NCBI RefSeq assembly: GCF_004919685.1
Contig: NZ_SMYZ01000021.1
Span: 255,203 to 319,202, forward strand
DNA from: Mesorhizobium norvegicum
Lineage (GTDB): Bacteria > Pseudomonadota > Alphaproteobacteria > Rhizobiales > Rhizobiaceae
Reading direction: 5' to 3'
DNA: 64,000 bases
Shown: one piece after another, positions 35,805-43,816 of the stretch
Position numbering within the stretch: the first letter of the stretch is position 1
Layout of the letters: each line of letters begins with the position of its first letter
Notes under the pieces: generated by a model
Database searches by the model: none
The model's input: the letters and a program-made list of their open reading frames with translations, nothing else
What the model was told of the DNA's origin: nothing
Made by a program: the position numbers and the translations under genes

Positions 35805-36815
35805 ATGACGACGCCGGTGACCTTGACCCGCGCGCAGAAGGCGGCCGCCATATTGGTGGCGATGGGCAAGCCGTCGGCCAGCCGCCTGCTGAAATTCTTC
35901 AAGCAGGAAGAACTGAAGGCGCTGATCGAGGGCGCCCGTCTGCTGCGGACGATTCCGCAAAGCGATCTCGAGCGCATCGTCGCCGAGTTCGAGGCCGAGT
36001 TCACCGAAGGGGCGGGATTGCTCGATTCCGCCGACAGGATGGACACCATCCTCAATGAGTCGCTGTCGCCCGAAGAGATGAGCGCGATCATGGGCGACAA
36101 GAGATTCGAGGTCGCCCCGGAAGGCCCGCCGCCGATCTGGCCCGAACTCGAAAAGCTCGAGCCGGCACGGCTTGGCGCCTTCCTGGCCGGCGAGCATCCG
36201 CAGACCGCGGCCATGGTGCTGTCCAAGCTGGCGCCGCAGGCGGCGGCGAGCGTACTGTTGACGTTGACCAAGTCGACGCGCGGCGAAATCATCAAGCGCA
36301 TGGTGACGATGGCCAATGTTCCGGAAGCGGCAAGCAGGATCGTCGAAAACCGGCTGCGCAGCAGTGTGCTGACGGAAACGTCGACCAAGGACACGTCGGC
36401 CGGGCAGGCGCGCGTCGCTAGCGTTCTCAACGAACTGGACAAGCCACTGCTCGAGGAGGTCATGCAGGATCTGGAGGCCGCCGGCACGCCCGATCTCGAT
36501 GGCGTCCGGGCGCGCCTGTTTGCCTTCGACGACCTGCCGCTGCTCACCCAGAAGGCGCGGGTGCTGCTGTTCGACGGGCTGTCGACCGAACTGGTCACGC
36601 TGGCCCTGCGCGGCGCGCAAGCGGGACTTGCCGAGTCCGTACTGTCGGCGATCGGCGCGCGGTCGCGGCGCATGATCGAGGCCGAACTCGGACAGGGCTC
36701 GGAAGGGGTCCCTCTCGCCGACATCACGGCGGCGCGCAAGACGGTCGTGTCGACGACGATCCGGCTGTCGCGCGAAGGCGCCTTCGAACTTCCCTCGACC
36801 CAGAACGCTGCCTAA
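35805..36815 (+). CDS. fliG: Flagellar motor switch protein FliG
   Basis: A 336-residue C-ring protein. The start MTTPVTLTRAQKAAAILVAMGKPSA is chosen at 35805 because GGAGG sits 9 bases before it; the frame is open from 35769 but without a binding site. Middle-domain phrases include LGAFLAGEHPQTAAMVLSKLAPQAAASVLL. The C-terminal torque helix includes LFDGLSTELVTLALRGAQAGLAESVLSAIGARSRRMIEAEL. It binds FliF and takes torque from MotA. Confidence 0.95.
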   Translation: MTTPVTLTRAQKAAAILVAMGKPSASRLLKFFKQEELKALIEGARLLRTIPQSDLERIVAEFEAEFTEGAGLLDSADRMDTILNESLSPEEMSAIMGDKRFEVAPEGPPPIWPELEKLEPARLGAFLAGEHPQTAAMVLSKLAPQAAASVLLTLTKSTRGEIIKRMVTMANVPEAASRIVENRLRSSVLTETSTKDTSAGQARVASVLNELDKPLLEEVMQDLEAAGTPDLDGVRARLFAFDDLPLLTQKARVLLFDGLSTELVTLALRGAQAGLAESVLSAIGARSRRMIEAELGQGSEGVPLADITAARKTVVSTTIRLSREGAFELPSTQNAA

Positions 36816-36824
36816 GGCCGCGCC

Positions 36825-37907
36825 ATGGCTGACGCGGTCGACAAGGATTCGAAAACCGAAGAGGCGACGGAAAAGAAGATCCGCGACACCGTCGAACAGG
36901 GCAAACTGCCCCATTCGCGGGAAACGGCGCTCCTTGCATCCTTCGTCGCCATACTGGTGTTCACCGTCTTCTACGCCAAGGACGCCGTCATCGATCTCGG
37001 CATGTTCCTGTCGATGTTCCTGGAGAAGCCGGAAGCCTGGCCGATGGACACCGAGACCGACGTCATCGCACTCTACAAGATTGTCATCCTCGAGGTAGGC
37101 CGCGCCGTCATCAGCCTGTTCGTGCTGCTAACCGTCGCCGGTGTCGGCGCCTCGGTGTTCCAGAACATGCCGCAATTCGTCGGCGAGCGGGTGCGGCCGC
37201 AATTTTCGCGCATCTCGATCGTCAAGGGCTGGAACAGGCTGTTCGGCATCCAGGGCTTCGTCGAGTTCGCGAAGTCGATCGGCAAGGTCGGCTTTGCCAT
37301 CCTCGTGCTGATCTTCACGCTGTCGGAAGATCACCGCAAGCTGCTCGCCGGGATGATCACCAATCCGGTTGCCTTCGGTCTCGTCATCCGTGGCATCGCC
37401 GTCGACATCCTGGTGGCGATCGTCTTCGTCATGGGGCTGATCGCGGCAATCGACATCGTCTGGTCGCGCTTCCACTGGAAGCAGGACCTGCGCATGAGCA
37501 AGCAGGAGGTCAAGGACGAGTTCAAACAGTCCGAGGGTGACCCGAGCGTCAAATCGCGGCTGCGCTCGCTGGCGCGCGACCGGGCGCGCAAGCGGATGAT
37601 GACGGCGGTGCCGCGCGCGACTTTGATCATCGCCAACCCGACGCACTTCTCGATCGCGCTGAAATATGTGCGCGACGAGGACTCGGCACCGATGGTGTTG
37701 GCCAAGGGGCAGGATCTGGTGGCGCTCAAGATCCGCGAGATCGCGCGGGAACACAACATCCCGATCTTCGAGGACGTGGCGCTCGCCCGCTCCATGTACA
37801 AGCAAGTTTCGGTCGATAATGTGATCCCGTCGCAATTCTACCAGGCCGTCGCCGAACTGGTGCGGATCGTCTACTCGAAAAAGGCTGAGCGGAGACAGAT
37901 TTCATGA
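36825..37907 (+). CDS. flhB: Flagellar export switch protein FlhB
   Basis: A 360-residue membrane protein. The N-terminal KTEEATEKKIRDTVEQGKLPHSRE is typical, followed by four helices. The cytoplasmic domain has the self-cleavage motif NPTH in LIIANPTHFSIALKY. FlhB switches export from hook to filament proteins after FliK signals. It overlaps the next gene by four bases, and fliG ends 9 bases before it. Confidence 0.96.
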   Translation: MADAVDKDSKTEEATEKKIRDTVEQGKLPHSRETALLASFVAILVFTVFYAKDAVIDLGMFLSMFLEKPEAWPMDTETDVIALYKIVILEVGRAVISLFVLLTVAGVGASVFQNMPQFVGERVRPQFSRISIVKGWNRLFGIQGFVEFAKSIGKVGFAILVLIFTLSEDHRKLLAGMITNPVAFGLVIRGIAVDILVAIVFVMGLIAAIDIVWSRFHWKQDLRMSKQEVKDEFKQSEGDPSVKSRLRSLARDRARKRMMTAVPRATLIIANPTHFSIALKYVRDEDSAPMVLAKGQDLVALKIREIAREHNIPIFEDVALARSMYKQVSVDNVIPSQFYQAVAELVRIVYSKKAERRQIS

Positions 37908-38341
37908 ACCGCCAACCGCACGCAAAATCCCGCGAGATCATCGTCGCCAGCGCCATCGAGCAGGTGGTGGGGGAACTGAGGCTGATCGATGTCGCCGACT
38001 ACATCGCCTTCATCCGGCTGGAGCATTTCGCCTGCCTGTCGGATCTGGTCGATTCAGCGGTGGAGCTGTTCTTCATGCCGGGTACGCTGCGGCTTGGCCA
38101 TGGCGGCGAGGCGCATGTCGACTGGAGCGGCAGCCCGCGCATCGTGCTCGATCTGGAGCTGAGGCCGCCCGGCGTCACCGTCTATTTCCAGCTGACGCTG
38201 AGCGAGCTCGGCGCTTCGGTGGTGGTCAACTACGTGTCGTTCGAGAAGCCTGGCGAAGACCCCGAACACAACACGGCGCTGCTCGAGGCTGTGATCGAAG
38301 AGGCGCGTATCCGCAAGGTCGAACCACTCGCCTATCGCTGA
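37904..38341 (+). CDS. Conserved protein of unknown function, coupled to flhB
   Basis: A 145-residue soluble protein I do not recognise. It begins MNRQPHAKSREIIVASAIEQ and carries predicted beta/alpha elements (LIDVADYIAFIRLEHFACLSDLVDSAVELFFMPG; RIVLDLELRPPGVTVYFQLTLSELGASVVVNYVSF). There is no signal peptide or membrane helix. The ATG overlaps the flhB stop by four bases, so it is translated with flhB. It ends 40 bases before the visR stop on the other strand. A similar unnamed gene lies between flhB and visR in S. meliloti, so a flagellar accessory role is plausible. Confidence 0.78.
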   Translation: MNRQPHAKSREIIVASAIEQVVGELRLIDVADYIAFIRLEHFACLSDLVDSAVELFFMPGTLRLGHGGEAHVDWSGSPRIVLDLELRPPGVTVYFQLTLSELGASVVVNYVSFEKPGEDPEHNTALLEAVIEEARIRKVEPLAYR

Positions 38342-38381
38342 CATCGATCGCGAGCCGCCGCCGAAAGATCCTCGAATTGTC

Positions 38382-39152
38382 CTATTCGATCAGGCCTAGC
38401 CGCAGCGCCTTGGCCACGGCCTGGTTGCGGTTGACGGCGTTGAGTTTCTGGGTCGACTGGGTCAGATACTGGTTGGCGGTGTGCACCGACAGCTTCAGGA
38501 GCCGCGCGATCTCTTCGCTGGTGTTGCCGTTGGCGGTCAGCTTCAGACATTCGAGTTCGCGCTTGGAAATCGCGCGCATGCGGCCGGCATCGCCCGGACG
38601 GATGCGGGCGACGGCGGCGAACAGCGAAAAGCAGCGGGCGTGGATCTCGTAGAGCGTGTCCTGCGGCAAGGCGATCTCTGATCCGAGGAAAACGACGAGG
38701 CCGCATTGACCCCTGTCGGCATGGACCGGGAAGGCGATGCCGCTGGTGCCGGGCGCCAGCGCCGCCATCTGCTCGGTCCAGGCGAGATTGCCGAACATTT
38801 CCGCCATGGCGGCAACACCGTCATCCGTCCACCAACGCGGTTCGGTCGAGATGCGGGTGTGGCGCACGATCTCCTCGCCATTGGCGCCCGAAATGAACTT
38901 TGTCGCCACAGCAATCCCGGGATAGTCGGAATCGAAGCAAGGAACGAGCCGTGCCCGTTCGGGCGAAGGGCTGACAAAGAACAGGCCGAAGGCCGAGGCG
39001 TTGATGTCGACGGAGATCCAGCGGCAGCGGCGTACGGCATCGGGAATGGTGACGGCGTGATGGGTTTCGGAGCCGAGCGAAAAGGCGCCGAACGGATTGC
39101 GCTGCTCGTTGAAAAGGGCTTCGGCAGCTTCCTTGATATCGGCGTGTTTCAA
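38382..39152 (-). CDS. visR: LuxR-type motility master regulator VisR
   Basis: A 256-residue regulator from a TTG start at 39152. The start overlaps the visN stop as TTGA, with GGAG 9 bases upstream. The N-terminal sensing domain contains CRWISVDINASAFGLFFVSPSPERARLV. The C-terminal LuxR helix-turn-helix is AISKRELECLKLTANGNTSEEIARLLKLSVHTANQYLTQ. VisN and VisR form a heterodimer that activates the flagellar hierarchy through Rem in S. meliloti. The open frame extends much further upstream (to 39989) but that part is the out-of-phase visN region. Confidence 0.9.
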   Translation of the reverse strand: MKHADIKEAAEALFNEQRNPFGAFSLGSETHHAVTIPDAVRRCRWISVDINASAFGLFFVSPSPERARLVPCFDSDYPGIAVATKFISGANGEEIVRHTRISTEPRWWTDDGVAAMAEMFGNLAWTEQMAALAPGTSGIAFPVHADRGQCGLVVFLGSEIALPQDTLYEIHARCFSLFAAVARIRPGDAGRMRAISKRELECLKLTANGNTSEEIARLLKLSVHTANQYLTQSTQKLNAVNRNQAVAKALRLGLIE

Positions 39153-39859
39153 ATGATGCCGCTCCTGATCGCCGTGGCGATGGCCATCGCGCGGTTGCTG
39201 GCCGCGAATTTCTGGATGGCGTGGGTGATGTAGCTGTTGACGGTGTTCGAGGAGACGCCAAGGATGACGGCGACCTCGTCGGTGGTCTTGCCTTCGGAGA
39301 CCCAGAACAGGCATTCGCGCTCGCGATCCGACAGCGGATCCTGCATGGCGGCGGCGGCGATCAGTTGCGGGATGTGCGAAAGCGCGTAGCAGCATTTCAG
39401 CTGCGCCCGCATCAGCGCCGGCTGGTCGATGCCGCCGGCAGTCGCCGCCGAGAACAGGGCGAACAGGCGCTGGCGGCCGACATTGAGGCGCAGCGAATAG
39501 ATCTCGGCATGGCCGAGCACGTCGAGAAGGCGCGCCTCTTCGCCGGTGATCAATCCGTCTGCTTCGGGTGCCTGAGATGCTATCAGCGGCTGCGGACGGA
39601 TGCCGGGCGCGACGGTGAGCGCGCCTTGCGCAAGCCCGGCGATCAGCCGTTTGCCGATCAGCTCGATGGCGTCGAAAATCCAGTTGGACGAGACGATGCG
39701 TGCATCGTTGCGGTCCTGGTCGTGGACGATGGCGACCAGCATGTAGCTGTCGGCGCCGATCTCGGCTGTCAGTTGCATGAAAAAGCTGGTCAGATCGCCG
39801 CGCGACGTCAGGCGCGAGCCCAATGTGTCGGATTGAAGTAGCGCGGCGGGACTGCTCAT
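39149..39859 (-). CDS. visN: LuxR-type motility master regulator VisN
   Basis: A 236-residue regulator: an N-terminal sensing domain (LTSFFMQLTAEIGADSYMLVAIVHDQ) and a C-terminal LuxR domain PLSDRERECLFWVSEGKTTDEVAVILGVSSNTVNSYITHAIQKF. It partners VisR, which is translated by overlap from the same mRNA. In rhizobia visN and visR sit beside the flagellar cluster. The upstream 500 bases hold its promoter, for which no clear site was seen. Confidence 0.92.
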   Translation of the reverse strand: MSSPAALLQSDTLGSRLTSRGDLTSFFMQLTAEIGADSYMLVAIVHDQDRNDARIVSSNWIFDAIELIGKRLIAGLAQGALTVAPGIRPQPLIASQAPEADGLITGEEARLLDVLGHAEIYSLRLNVGRQRLFALFSAATAGGIDQPALMRAQLKCCYALSHIPQLIAAAAMQDPLSDRERECLFWVSEGKTTDEVAVILGVSSNTVNSYITHAIQKFAASNRAMAIATAIRSGII

Positions 39860-40364
39860 TCTTGTTGCTTTTGGCCGGAATCGTTTCTGCTGTCCGGATG
39901 CTGGAAGCCAGCCGCCGAACCCGAATACGCATTACTTTGACGAAGACACACGCGTGGCGCAGGGCTGCACCAACCAGATCCGAATCCATTCAGGGAACGC
40001 GAAGCCGTCCGCGTCTGGTGCCGGAAAAACTCCGGAACAAGAGACTTTGGGTGGTCGCCGCGCCCCCCAAGGACCGGCTGATTCGGGTCTAATCTACCCG
40101 CAGTTGAATCCGACATCAAACGCGATTTGACAAAATCGAATCCGGTGGACTCAGGTGCGACTCAGAGGCGGGGCCAAGCCCCTTCGCCGCTCCGGGGTCG
40201 CTGAAACACCGACACGAAAAAGCCAGACGCTGTTGCAAAGCTGCCGTATCGAGGACCGATCGATTCCGATAGGGTTTTCGCTGACCGGCAGGGATGGGCG
40301 TCCCTTCGTTCGGACTGGCGAGATGGGCGGCGCTTGTTCGCGGCCATCGGCATGGGGGGTGATC
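39860..40364. other. 505-base intergenic region upstream of visN
   Basis: Between visN (minus) and the next small gene (plus) I see no gene with conserved features. Open frames here lack a recognisable start context or protein character. A TTGACA-like box near 40125 lacks a matching -10. It should hold the visNR promoter on the minus strand, but I cannot place it. Confidence 0.5.
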
Positions 40365-40496
40365 ATGAAGCGGGTTTTCCTGGCGTTCACGGTGGTGCTC
40401 GCGGTTCTGAACGGTGCGTGGGCTGCATCCGCGCCGGCCGAGCCAATCGTCACCTATGCGCTCGACAACGGGCTGGCGCAGATCCACGCCGATTGA
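40365..40496 (+). CDS. Small predicted secreted peptide
   Basis: A 43-residue open frame, MKRVFLAFTVVLAVLNGAWA followed by ASAPAEPIVTYALDNGLAQIHAD. The first 20 residues make a textbook signal peptide with an AWA-AS cleavage site. A GGGGGGTGATC run precedes the ATG. The mature part would be about 23 residues. It sits 64 bases before the TMEM43-like gene in the same direction, so co-transcription is possible. No homolog is known to me. It could be a real short peptide, a truncated relic, or a chance frame. Confidence 0.45.
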   Translation: MKRVFLAFTVVLAVLNGAWAASAPAEPIVTYALDNGLAQIHAD

Positions 40497-40560
40497 TCGG
40501 TTCTAAGGCGCGGCCGCCGGCCGCGCTCAAATTTTAGCACCAGTGGTTTCGGGGGAAACA

Positions 40561-41754
40561 ATGAGCGATTCATTTCGGGAAGTTACATCCGTCTCGTGGT
40601 TCGGGCGCATCAAGCGGGCGGTCGGCGGGGTCATCTTCGGCCTGCTTTTGGTGGTGCTGATGGTGATCGGACTATTCTGGAACGAGGGCCGCGCGGTGCA
40701 GACAGCACGCTCGCTGGCCGAAGGAGCTGGCGCCGTCGTCTCGGCCAGCGCTGACAGCGTCGATGCCGCCAATGAGGGGAAGCTGGTCCATGTCAGCGGC
40801 CCGGTGACGGCCGACAGCGGTCTCGCCGATCCGGATTTCGGCATTGTGGCGCAAGGGCTGCGGCTGTCGCGCAGCGCCGAGATGTATCAGTGGAAGGAAG
40901 AATCCAAATCCGAGACCACCAAGAAGCTTGGCGGTGGTGAGGAGACGGTGACCACCTACAGCTACTCGAAGGTGTGGGACGACAGCCAGATCGACTCGTC
41001 GGATTTCAAGAAGCCGGACGGCCACCAGAACCCGCCGATGGCGGTTCACAGCCGGACTTTCCAGATACCGCAAGGCAAGCTCGTCGCCTTCGATCTCGAC
41101 ACGCCGGTGCTCGATCGCATCGAGGGCGACAAGGCGTATGCGCTGTCGCCCGACCAGTCGGCCGCGATCAAGACCGCCTATACCGGCACCAGGCCGCTCA
41201 GCATCGTAGACGGCAAGATCTATCTCGGCGCCGACACGACAACGCCGGCGCTGGGCGACTACCGCATCGGCTACGAGCTGGCGCCGCTCGGCGTGGTCAG
41301 CATCGTCGCGCGCCAAGCCGGCAGCCGGTTCGAGCCTTACCAGACCGAGGCGGGTGACGCGTTGCTGATGGTCGACACCGGCACTGTCCCGGCCGACAAG
41401 ATGTTCGCCGAGGCGGTCAGTGCAAACACGCTGATCACCTGGCTGCTGCGCGCCGCCGGCCTGCTGTTGCTGACCATCGGCTTTGCCCTGTTCCTCAGCC
41501 CGATCGGTGTGATCCTCGACGTCATCCCGTTCCTCGGCAGCATGGCGCGGATGGGAACCGGCATCATCGCCTTCTTCCTGGCGATCCTGGTCGGCACGAC
41601 GACGATCGCGATTGCCTGGTTCTGGTATCGGCCGGTTCTGGCGGTGGGCATCCTCGCGGCCGGCGTCATCGCTGCGGCGGCCGTCTACTATCTCGGCCGC
41701 TCGCGCAAACCGACCGAGCCAACCGTCGCGCCCAGCGTTGACGCCGCCACCTGA
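40561..41754 (+). CDS. TMEM43-family membrane protein
   Basis: A protein of about 397 residues. One N-terminal helix (AVGGVIFGLLLVVLMVIGLFW) is followed by a large extracytoplasmic part (NEGRAVQTARSLAEGAGAVVS, QWKEESKSETTKKLGGGEETVTTYSYSKVWDDSQID), then three C-terminal helices including LLRAAGLLLLTIGFALFLSPIG. NEGRAV...ARSL and Y.Y...W are hallmarks of the TMEM43 family, shared with eukaryotic TMEM43/LUMA. Bacterial function is unknown. Start 40561 has GGGGGAAAC upstream; the GTG at 40543 is less likely. Confidence 0.85.
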   Translation: MSDSFREVTSVSWFGRIKRAVGGVIFGLLLVVLMVIGLFWNEGRAVQTARSLAEGAGAVVSASADSVDAANEGKLVHVSGPVTADSGLADPDFGIVAQGLRLSRSAEMYQWKEESKSETTKKLGGGEETVTTYSYSKVWDDSQIDSSDFKKPDGHQNPPMAVHSRTFQIPQGKLVAFDLDTPVLDRIEGDKAYALSPDQSAAIKTAYTGTRPLSIVDGKIYLGADTTTPALGDYRIGYELAPLGVVSIVARQAGSRFEPYQTEAGDALLMVDTGTVPADKMFAEAVSANTLITWLLRAAGLLLLTIGFALFLSPIGVILDVIPFLGSMARMGTGIIAFFLAILVGTTTIAIAWFWYRPVLAVGILAAGVIAAAAVYYLGRSRKPTEPTVAPSVDAAT

Positions 41755-41758
41755 TCGC

Positions 41759-41789
41759 GGGAGCCGGGCGGCGTTGCCGCCCGGCTCCC
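41759..41789. terminator. Strong hairpin after the TMEM43-like gene
   Basis: A fourteen-base perfect stem: GGGAGCCGGGCGGC, loop GTT, and GCCGCCCGGCTCCC, starting 4 bases after the stop codon. It is followed on the plus strand by AGTGGTCTTTTGC, a weak T tract. It likely ends transcription of the TMEM43-like gene and separates it from the convergent aphA gene. Confidence 0.8.
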
Positions 41790-41804
41790 AGTGGTCTTTT
41801 GCTT

Positions 41805-41853
41805 ATGCCTGTCGTTGTCCCAAAACCGCTACACACCTTTGGGCGACAGGCAT
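41805..41853. repeat. 49-base palindromic repeat, copy 1
   Basis: An imperfect inverted repeat: ATGCCTGTCGTTGTCCCAAA at the left and GGGCGACAGGCAT at the right, with CCAAAACC and CCTTTGGG elements inside. A closely similar sequence sits at 55444-55489. It abuts the TAA of the minus-strand aphA gene directly. It belongs to a kind of short palindrome often scattered between genes in Mesorhizobium; that family identity is from memory. Confidence 0.75.
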
Positions 41854-42885
41854 TTACCGATCCTCGAAGCCGGTCAGCACGCCGACGGCGTTGACGCCGA
41901 TCTCCTCGACGGCATAGCCGCCTTCCATGACGAACAGCGTCGGCAGGCCGAGCTTGGCGATGCGGCGGCCGATCTTGGGATAGTCCGACGTCTTCAGCTT
42001 GAACTGGCTGATCGGGTCCTTCTCGAACGTGTCGACACCCAGCGAGACGATGACGACATCCGGCGCATAAGCCGCGAGCTTGGCGCAGGCATCCTCCAGT
42101 GAGGCGTTCCAGGCGTCCCAATCGGTGCCGAAGGGCATCGGATAATTGATGTTGAAGCCTTCGCCGGCACCAGCGCCGCGTTCGTCGGCATGGCCGAGGA
42201 AGAACGGGTACTCGACCATCGGATCGCCATGCAGGTTGAGCACCTGCACGTCGGCACGGTCATAGAAGATCTCCTGCGTGCCGTTGCCGTGGTGGTAGTC
42301 GACATCGAGGATCGAGATGCGTTTGGCGCCCTGGTCGCGGAACCATTGCGCGGCAACGGCGGCGTTGTTGATGTAGCAGTAACCGCCCATGAATCCGGCA
42401 CCGGCATGGTGGCCGGGCGGACGGCAGAGAGCGAAGGCGGATGTCTCGCCGCCCTTGACCATGCTGGCGGCGGTCAGCGCCACGTCATAGGACGACTTGA
42501 TCGCGGCCCATGTGCCTTCGACGAAGGTGGCGCCGGCATCGAAGGAATAATAGCCGAGCAGCGCGTCGACGCGCTTTGGCGGCACGTCGCCGCGCAGGCC
42601 GCGCGTCGGCCAGGTAAAGGGCATCGCCGTACCCGTGAGGCCAGCTTCCACCCACTGCGGCCAGACCGTCGGCAGGAAGTCGATGTAGTCTGATTTGTGG
42701 ATGCGCTTGGCGGCGGCGAGATCGTGCTCGAGCGGCAGGACGATCGGCCCTAACTTCTCGCTTTCGACCCGCGCCTTGATGAATTCGGCCCGCGAGGGCT
42801 TCTCGAAACCCGGCACGATCGCGCTCGTGACCAATTCCATCTGGCCGGCATGGCCAGCATGAAGCGGCGAATAGACAGTCTTCAT
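41854..42885 (-). CDS. aphA: Acetylpolyamine amidohydrolase (class II HDAC family, AphA-like)
   Basis: A 343-residue metal-dependent deacetylase closely resembling acetylpolyamine amidohydrolase of Mycoplana ramosa. Active-site elements are complete: His159-His160 in CRPPGHHAG, Asp196 and His198 in SILDVDYHHGNGTQ as Zn ligands, Asp285 in SLGVDTFEKDP as the third ligand, and Tyr324 in MEGGYAVEEIG. It removes acetyl groups from N-acetylated putrescine, cadaverine or spermidine, releasing the free polyamine. It is followed by a TetR gene upstream and an amidohydrolase and PotABCD-like importer beyond, supporting a polyamine role. The ATG is preceded by GAGAGGAATT. Confidence 0.88.
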   Translation of the reverse strand: MKTVYSPLHAGHAGQMELVTSAIVPGFEKPSRAEFIKARVESEKLGPIVLPLEHDLAAAKRIHKSDYIDFLPTVWPQWVEAGLTGTAMPFTWPTRGLRGDVPPKRVDALLGYYSFDAGATFVEGTWAAIKSSYDVALTAASMVKGGETSAFALCRPPGHHAGAGFMGGYCYINNAAVAAQWFRDQGAKRISILDVDYHHGNGTQEIFYDRADVQVLNLHGDPMVEYPFFLGHADERGAGAGEGFNINYPMPFGTDWDAWNASLEDACAKLAAYAPDVVIVSLGVDTFEKDPISQFKLKTSDYPKIGRRIAKLGLPTLFVMEGGYAVEEIGVNAVGVLTGFEDR

Positions 42886-42908
42886 AGAATTCCTCTCGAA
42901 ATGCGAAA

Positions 42909-43562
42909 TCAGTCAAGGTTGAGATAGGGTGTCACCAGAGCGAGCCACATGGTTTCCACATCGTCCTCGATCAGGTCGTATGTCCTGCGATCCTTTTTCA
43001 GCCCCACAAGCCGGCAGACATGCCCGACCTCCATCATCAGCACACCGAGCCGGCTGGCGATCTTGTTTTCAAGAGCCGGGTTCACATGCTGCAGCCATGC
43101 GGCGTAGAGGGCGATGATCTGGTCGTCATATTCGTTCTGGATCGGCCTGAGGTCGGCGTTGCCTGAGATAGCCTCGATCACCGGCATCAGGCTGGCGTTT
43201 TCAAGATAGAGCCTGGAGGTGTCGATGAAGAGCCTGCGCACGTCCTGCCGAAACTCTTCGCGGTTGCTGGGCGGGGCGACCTTGATGCGCTTCGCGATCA
43301 CCTCGGGAAAAGATGACAGCCAGCGCCGGGCGAGGTCCAGAAGGATGGCTTCCTTGTTGGGAAAGTATTGGTAGACCGAACCGACCGACAAGCCCGCGCG
43401 CTGCGCAATGGCGAGCGTCGTCGGTGTCCTGGTTCCTTGCTCCCGCGTCAAGACCAGCGCCGCGTCGAGAATCCGATCGACCACCTTGCTCGACCGTTGT
43501 TGCCGCGGCTGCTTGCGCGGTTCGAGCGCTATCCTGGTTTTGCGGTCGAGACTGCGTTTCAC
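42909..43562 (-). CDS. TetR-family transcription regulator
   Basis: About 217 residues from a GTG at 43562. The N-terminal helix-turn-helix is VDRILDAALVLTREQGTRTPTTLAIAQRAGLSVGSVYQYFPNKEAILLDLARR. The C-terminal ligand-binding part is helical (VMPVIEAISGNADLRPIQNEYDDQ). It lies 23 bases before aphA on the same strand and divergent from the amidohydrolase and transport genes. It likely represses both units and responds to a polyamine or product. The start is uncertain; the frame extends upstream to 43625. Confidence 0.85.
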   Translation of the reverse strand: MKRSLDRKTRIALEPRKQPRQQRSSKVVDRILDAALVLTREQGTRTPTTLAIAQRAGLSVGSVYQYFPNKEAILLDLARRWLSSFPEVIAKRIKVAPPSNREEFRQDVRRLFIDTSRLYLENASLMPVIEAISGNADLRPIQNEYDDQIIALYAAWLQHVNPALENKIASRLGVLMMEVGHVCRLVGLKKDRRTYDLIEDDVETMWLALVTPYLNLD

Positions 43563-43816
43563 TGCTTGACGTCCTCGTTCCCCGCCCGGTCTCAACACAG
43601 GCGCAGGGTGCTGTCCACAATACATTCAAAATTCCGCATGTTGACAAACGCGAATAATCAGTCGCATTCTTTATCCACGCTGTCTCTTGGGATAACAAGG
43701 GGAATTTCGAGGACGGCGCGCTGGCATCTTCTCTGTCCAATAGCGCCGCTCCAGTGGCAGGTTGTTGGACGCGGGGTCTGTCGGTCTCAGTCAGTCGTCA
43801 AAAGCGCGGAGTCGCG

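Noticed and set aside
39823..40092. An 89-codon plus-strand frame upstream of visN
   Set aside because: It starts inside the visN coding region on the other strand, has no binding site and an Arg-rich product without family character.
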